In this document: positions 6,590-7,772 of the stretch, one piece after another | Position numbering within the stretch: position 1 is the stretch's first letter | Layout: each line of letters opens with the position of its first letter | Source: Nitriliruptoraceae bacterium | Lineage (GTDB): Bacteria > Actinomycetota > Nitriliruptoria > Nitriliruptorales > Nitriliruptoraceae | Direction of reading: 5' to 3' | Length of the DNA: 7,772 nucleotides | NCBI GenBank assembly: GCA_007121975.1 | Contig: SKJO01000440.1 | Location: forward strand, 1 to 7,772 | The notes under the pieces: generated by a model | Told to the model about the DNA's origin: nothing | The model's input: the letters and a program-made list of their open reading frames with translations, nothing else | Database searches by the model: none | Program-made: the position numbers and the translations under genes

Positions 6590-7390
6590 CGGTGCACCTC
6601 CTCGGCGTCGTGCAGATCGGCCAGCGAGGCGCCGGCGATGATGTCAGCGAATGCGTGTGCGGCATCACCGTCGATCCGGACACCCTCGGGAAGCGACGTG
6701 GTCTGCCGCGCGTTGACCATCTCGGCGTCGCTGAACGTGCCAAGCGGGATGGTGTCGAACCGTCGCCGGAACGTGTCCACGTTCGTAGCCCGGTTGAGCA
6801 CGTCGGGCAGCCCAGTCACGTACAGCAACACCGGCAGGTGCACCATGGTGTGCACGTTGATGCGCTCTTCGTGCTCCAGCACGTCACCGAGCGCGAACAG
6901 CAGCTTGGACCGCTGCTCGTTGTCAGCGTTCTGCAGCTCATCCAGCCGCACCACGACCACACGCTGTCGCTCGGGGGGCCGGGTCGTGTTCTCCCACGCC
7001 AGGGTGGCGGCCAGCTTCACCAGGCCGTCGCGCACCACCAGGGGGGGGTTGGCGATACTCGCGTTCTCCAGGGCGAACTGCACGCCCTTGAACCCCCCTC
7101 GCGGGCACGCAAGTCGCCGGGGTCCCACAGGTCGAGGCCAACCGCCGGCGCAGCACCCACTCCTGTTCCCGAAGGGAGCCCGACATCTTCGTCCACGACA
7201 TGCAGGACCACGTTGGCGATCTCCTCCGCGTCGACCAACCATGACCAACGTCCAGTGCGGAGACGTCATCCTCGGTGACCTCGCCCTCGACCTCATCGTC
7301 GCCTGCCGCCAACAGCCGGGTTCCGGCGCGCCTAGCGGCCGCGAGGCCGGTCAGGATCTCGCGGCGTTGACGGGTGTCCAGGGTGGGCAC
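6586..7390 (-). pseudogene. Broken AAA-type ATPase, three frames, no Walker A
   Basis: The firm part is read from about 7095 to the TGA at 6588-6586. It holds a Walker B-like VVVVRLDELQNAD, then LFALGDVLEHE, HLPVLLYVTGLPDVLNRA, DTFRRRFDTIPLG and VRIDGDAAHAFADIIAG. These match, from memory, actinobacterial AAA ATP-binding proteins with LDE(L/I)Q and a FxRRF segment. Upstream the coding pattern continues in a second frame (VDAEEIANVVLHVVDEDVGL, 7235-7176), ending near the C6 tract at 7093-7098 where one extra base restores frame. A third frame runs from a GTG at 7390 (VPTLDTRQRREILTGLAAAR) to about 7240, and I do not recognise it. The Walker A loop expected in the N-terminal part is absent from all three. 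The C-terminus ends soon after FADIIAG with ASLADLHDAEEVHR, where the family normally continues for about 100 residues. This looks like a truncated, frameshifted and possibly chimeric gene. Confidence 0.65.
6597..6602 (-). promoter_or_regulatory. Strong ribosome binding site of the permease
   Basis: AGGAGG on the minus strand (6602-6597) is a perfect Shine-Dalgarno core 7 nt before the ATG at 6589. It sits inside the last codons of the upstream reading frame, so the permease can be translated independently or by coupling. Confidence 0.75.
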
Positions 7391-7419
7391 GTTTGGGTTC
7401 GACCTGGGTTCGGGATCCG

Positions 7420-7440
7420 GATCACGGTGGAGCCGTGATC
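7420..7440. terminator. Hairpin terminator after the right-edge ATPase
   Basis: GATCACGG (7420-7427) and CCGTGATC (7433-7440) are perfect 8-bp arms around a 5-nt loop, about 30 nt beyond the stop of the minus-strand gene at 7472. A second smaller repeat, CACGGA (7464-7469)/TCCGTG (7478-7483), covers the stop codon itself. No U tract is present, as is usual in this GC range. It separates the right-edge gene from the broken ATPase. Confidence 0.55.
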
Positions 7441-7471
7441 GAGATCCGTGTCGGTAGGGGAGTCACGGACG

Positions 7472-7772
7472 TCAGTCTCCGTGGTAGAGCCTTTCGAGGT
7501 CGACGAGTTCAACGTCGCCACGGTGCCGCATCTCGTCGTACAGCGCAGGATCGAACGTCGAGCCGACCAGGAGAAGGCGTGCGTCGTCAGCTCGAGCCCC
7601 GATTCGGTGCCTTGCTTCGGTGAGCCGATCCAGGTGGCGGCGACCGATCGACTCGCCGGCCTTGGCTTCGCCGATCACGGTGATGCGGCGGGAGCCCACC
7701 TCGGGGTGGTCGTCGGCGACAACGACGTCCAGTTGCCGTTCGACACCGCCAGTTACGACCCGCGATGGCCCG
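7472..7772 (-). CDS. ATPase C-terminal PD-(D/E)XK-like domain (5' end outside window)
   Basis: The frame is open to the right edge; about 99 C-terminal residues are visible. VVTGGVERQLDVVVADD, about 17 residues later ITVIGEAKAGE, RRHLDRLTEAR, ARLLLVGSTFDPAL and the last segment VELVDLERLYHGD resemble, from memory, the C-terminal domain of AAA ATPases of the archaeal/bacterial ATPase-DUF234 kind. The Asp in QLDVVV (7727-7729) and the Glu and Lys of GEAK (7669-7667, 7663-7661) fit the D...ExK core of the PD-(D/E)XK nuclease fold, so the domain may be a nuclease or a degenerate relative. A GTG at 7699 would give a 75-residue protein, but coding continues upstream of it, so it is not the real start. 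Function within the cell is unknown. Confidence 0.7.
   Translation of the reverse strand, partial: GPSRVVTGGVERQLDVVVADDHPEVGSRRITVIGEAKAGESIGRRHLDRLTEARHRIGARADDARLLLVGSTFDPALYDEMRHRGDVELVDLERLYHGD

Noticed and set aside
5847..6743. Permease start at 6743 giving 298 residues
   Set aside because: The first about 75 residues of that frame are Arg/Pro/Thr-rich and overlap the ATPase remnant; the real N-terminus starts at 6589 with a perfect ribosome binding site and enters this frame only after the G4 site.
7393..7623. Small plus-strand open frame over the right-edge gene end
   Set aside because: It runs across a hairpin and antisense to the ATPase C-terminus; no ribosome binding site or recognisable protein.

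Overview
The window is very GC-rich, and nearly all codons in the real genes end in G or C. It looks like chromosomal DNA of a high-GC actinobacterium; the protein styles (large TPR/ATPase regulator, MFS exporter, 1-Cys peroxiredoxin, MalY-type aminotransferase) would fit Pseudonocardiales or a related order, but the genus is not determined. No RNA genes, CRISPR array, insertion sequence or phage gene was seen.

Left part (1-4854), ordinary and intact. A large regulatory ATPase enters from the left edge with only its C-terminal TPR half and signature tail present. It converges on an MFS exporter on the minus strand. The exporter diverges from a 1-Cys peroxiredoxin, whose upstream region carries a TAGACT -10-like box and a CGGAC-N5-GTCCG palindrome. 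The peroxiredoxin converges, with only 13 bp between stop codons, on a MalY/PatB-type PLP aminotransferase. Both stop codons lie inside one perfect inverted repeat that could terminate both transcripts.

Middle (4851-5770), accessory. A type II toxin-antitoxin pair (Phd/YefM-type antitoxin, PIN-domain VapC toxin) is read on the minus strand with a GTGA stop/start overlap. Its control region is unusually readable: TTGACA, a 17-bp spacer, CATTCT, and a perfect TGACCA-N3-TGGTCA operator over the -10 box, with a predicted transcription start on the A of the antitoxin ATG, so the mRNA should be leaderless. Between vapC and the aminotransferase lies a 57-codon open frame with coding-like codon use, no visible start codon, and a stop that overlaps an ATG of the aminotransferase (ATGA). 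It may be the tail of a lost gene.

Right part (5847-7772), decaying. An ABC-2-type permease gene with an excellent ribosome binding site is broken by an apparent one-base deletion in a short G tract. Upstream and overlapping its start is a broken AAA-type ATPase gene spread over three frames, with no Walker A motif and an abrupt C-terminal end that may derive from a different gene. The nucleotide-binding subunit expected next to such a permease is absent. At the right edge is the C-terminal part of another ATPase, ending in a PD-(D/E)XK-like domain. Homopolymer tracts sit at two of the apparent frameshifts, so assembly error must be separated from real decay. I see no convincing new multi-gene system; the most informative items are the toxin-antitoxin control region, the coding remnant before malY, and the broken permease/ATPase pair.
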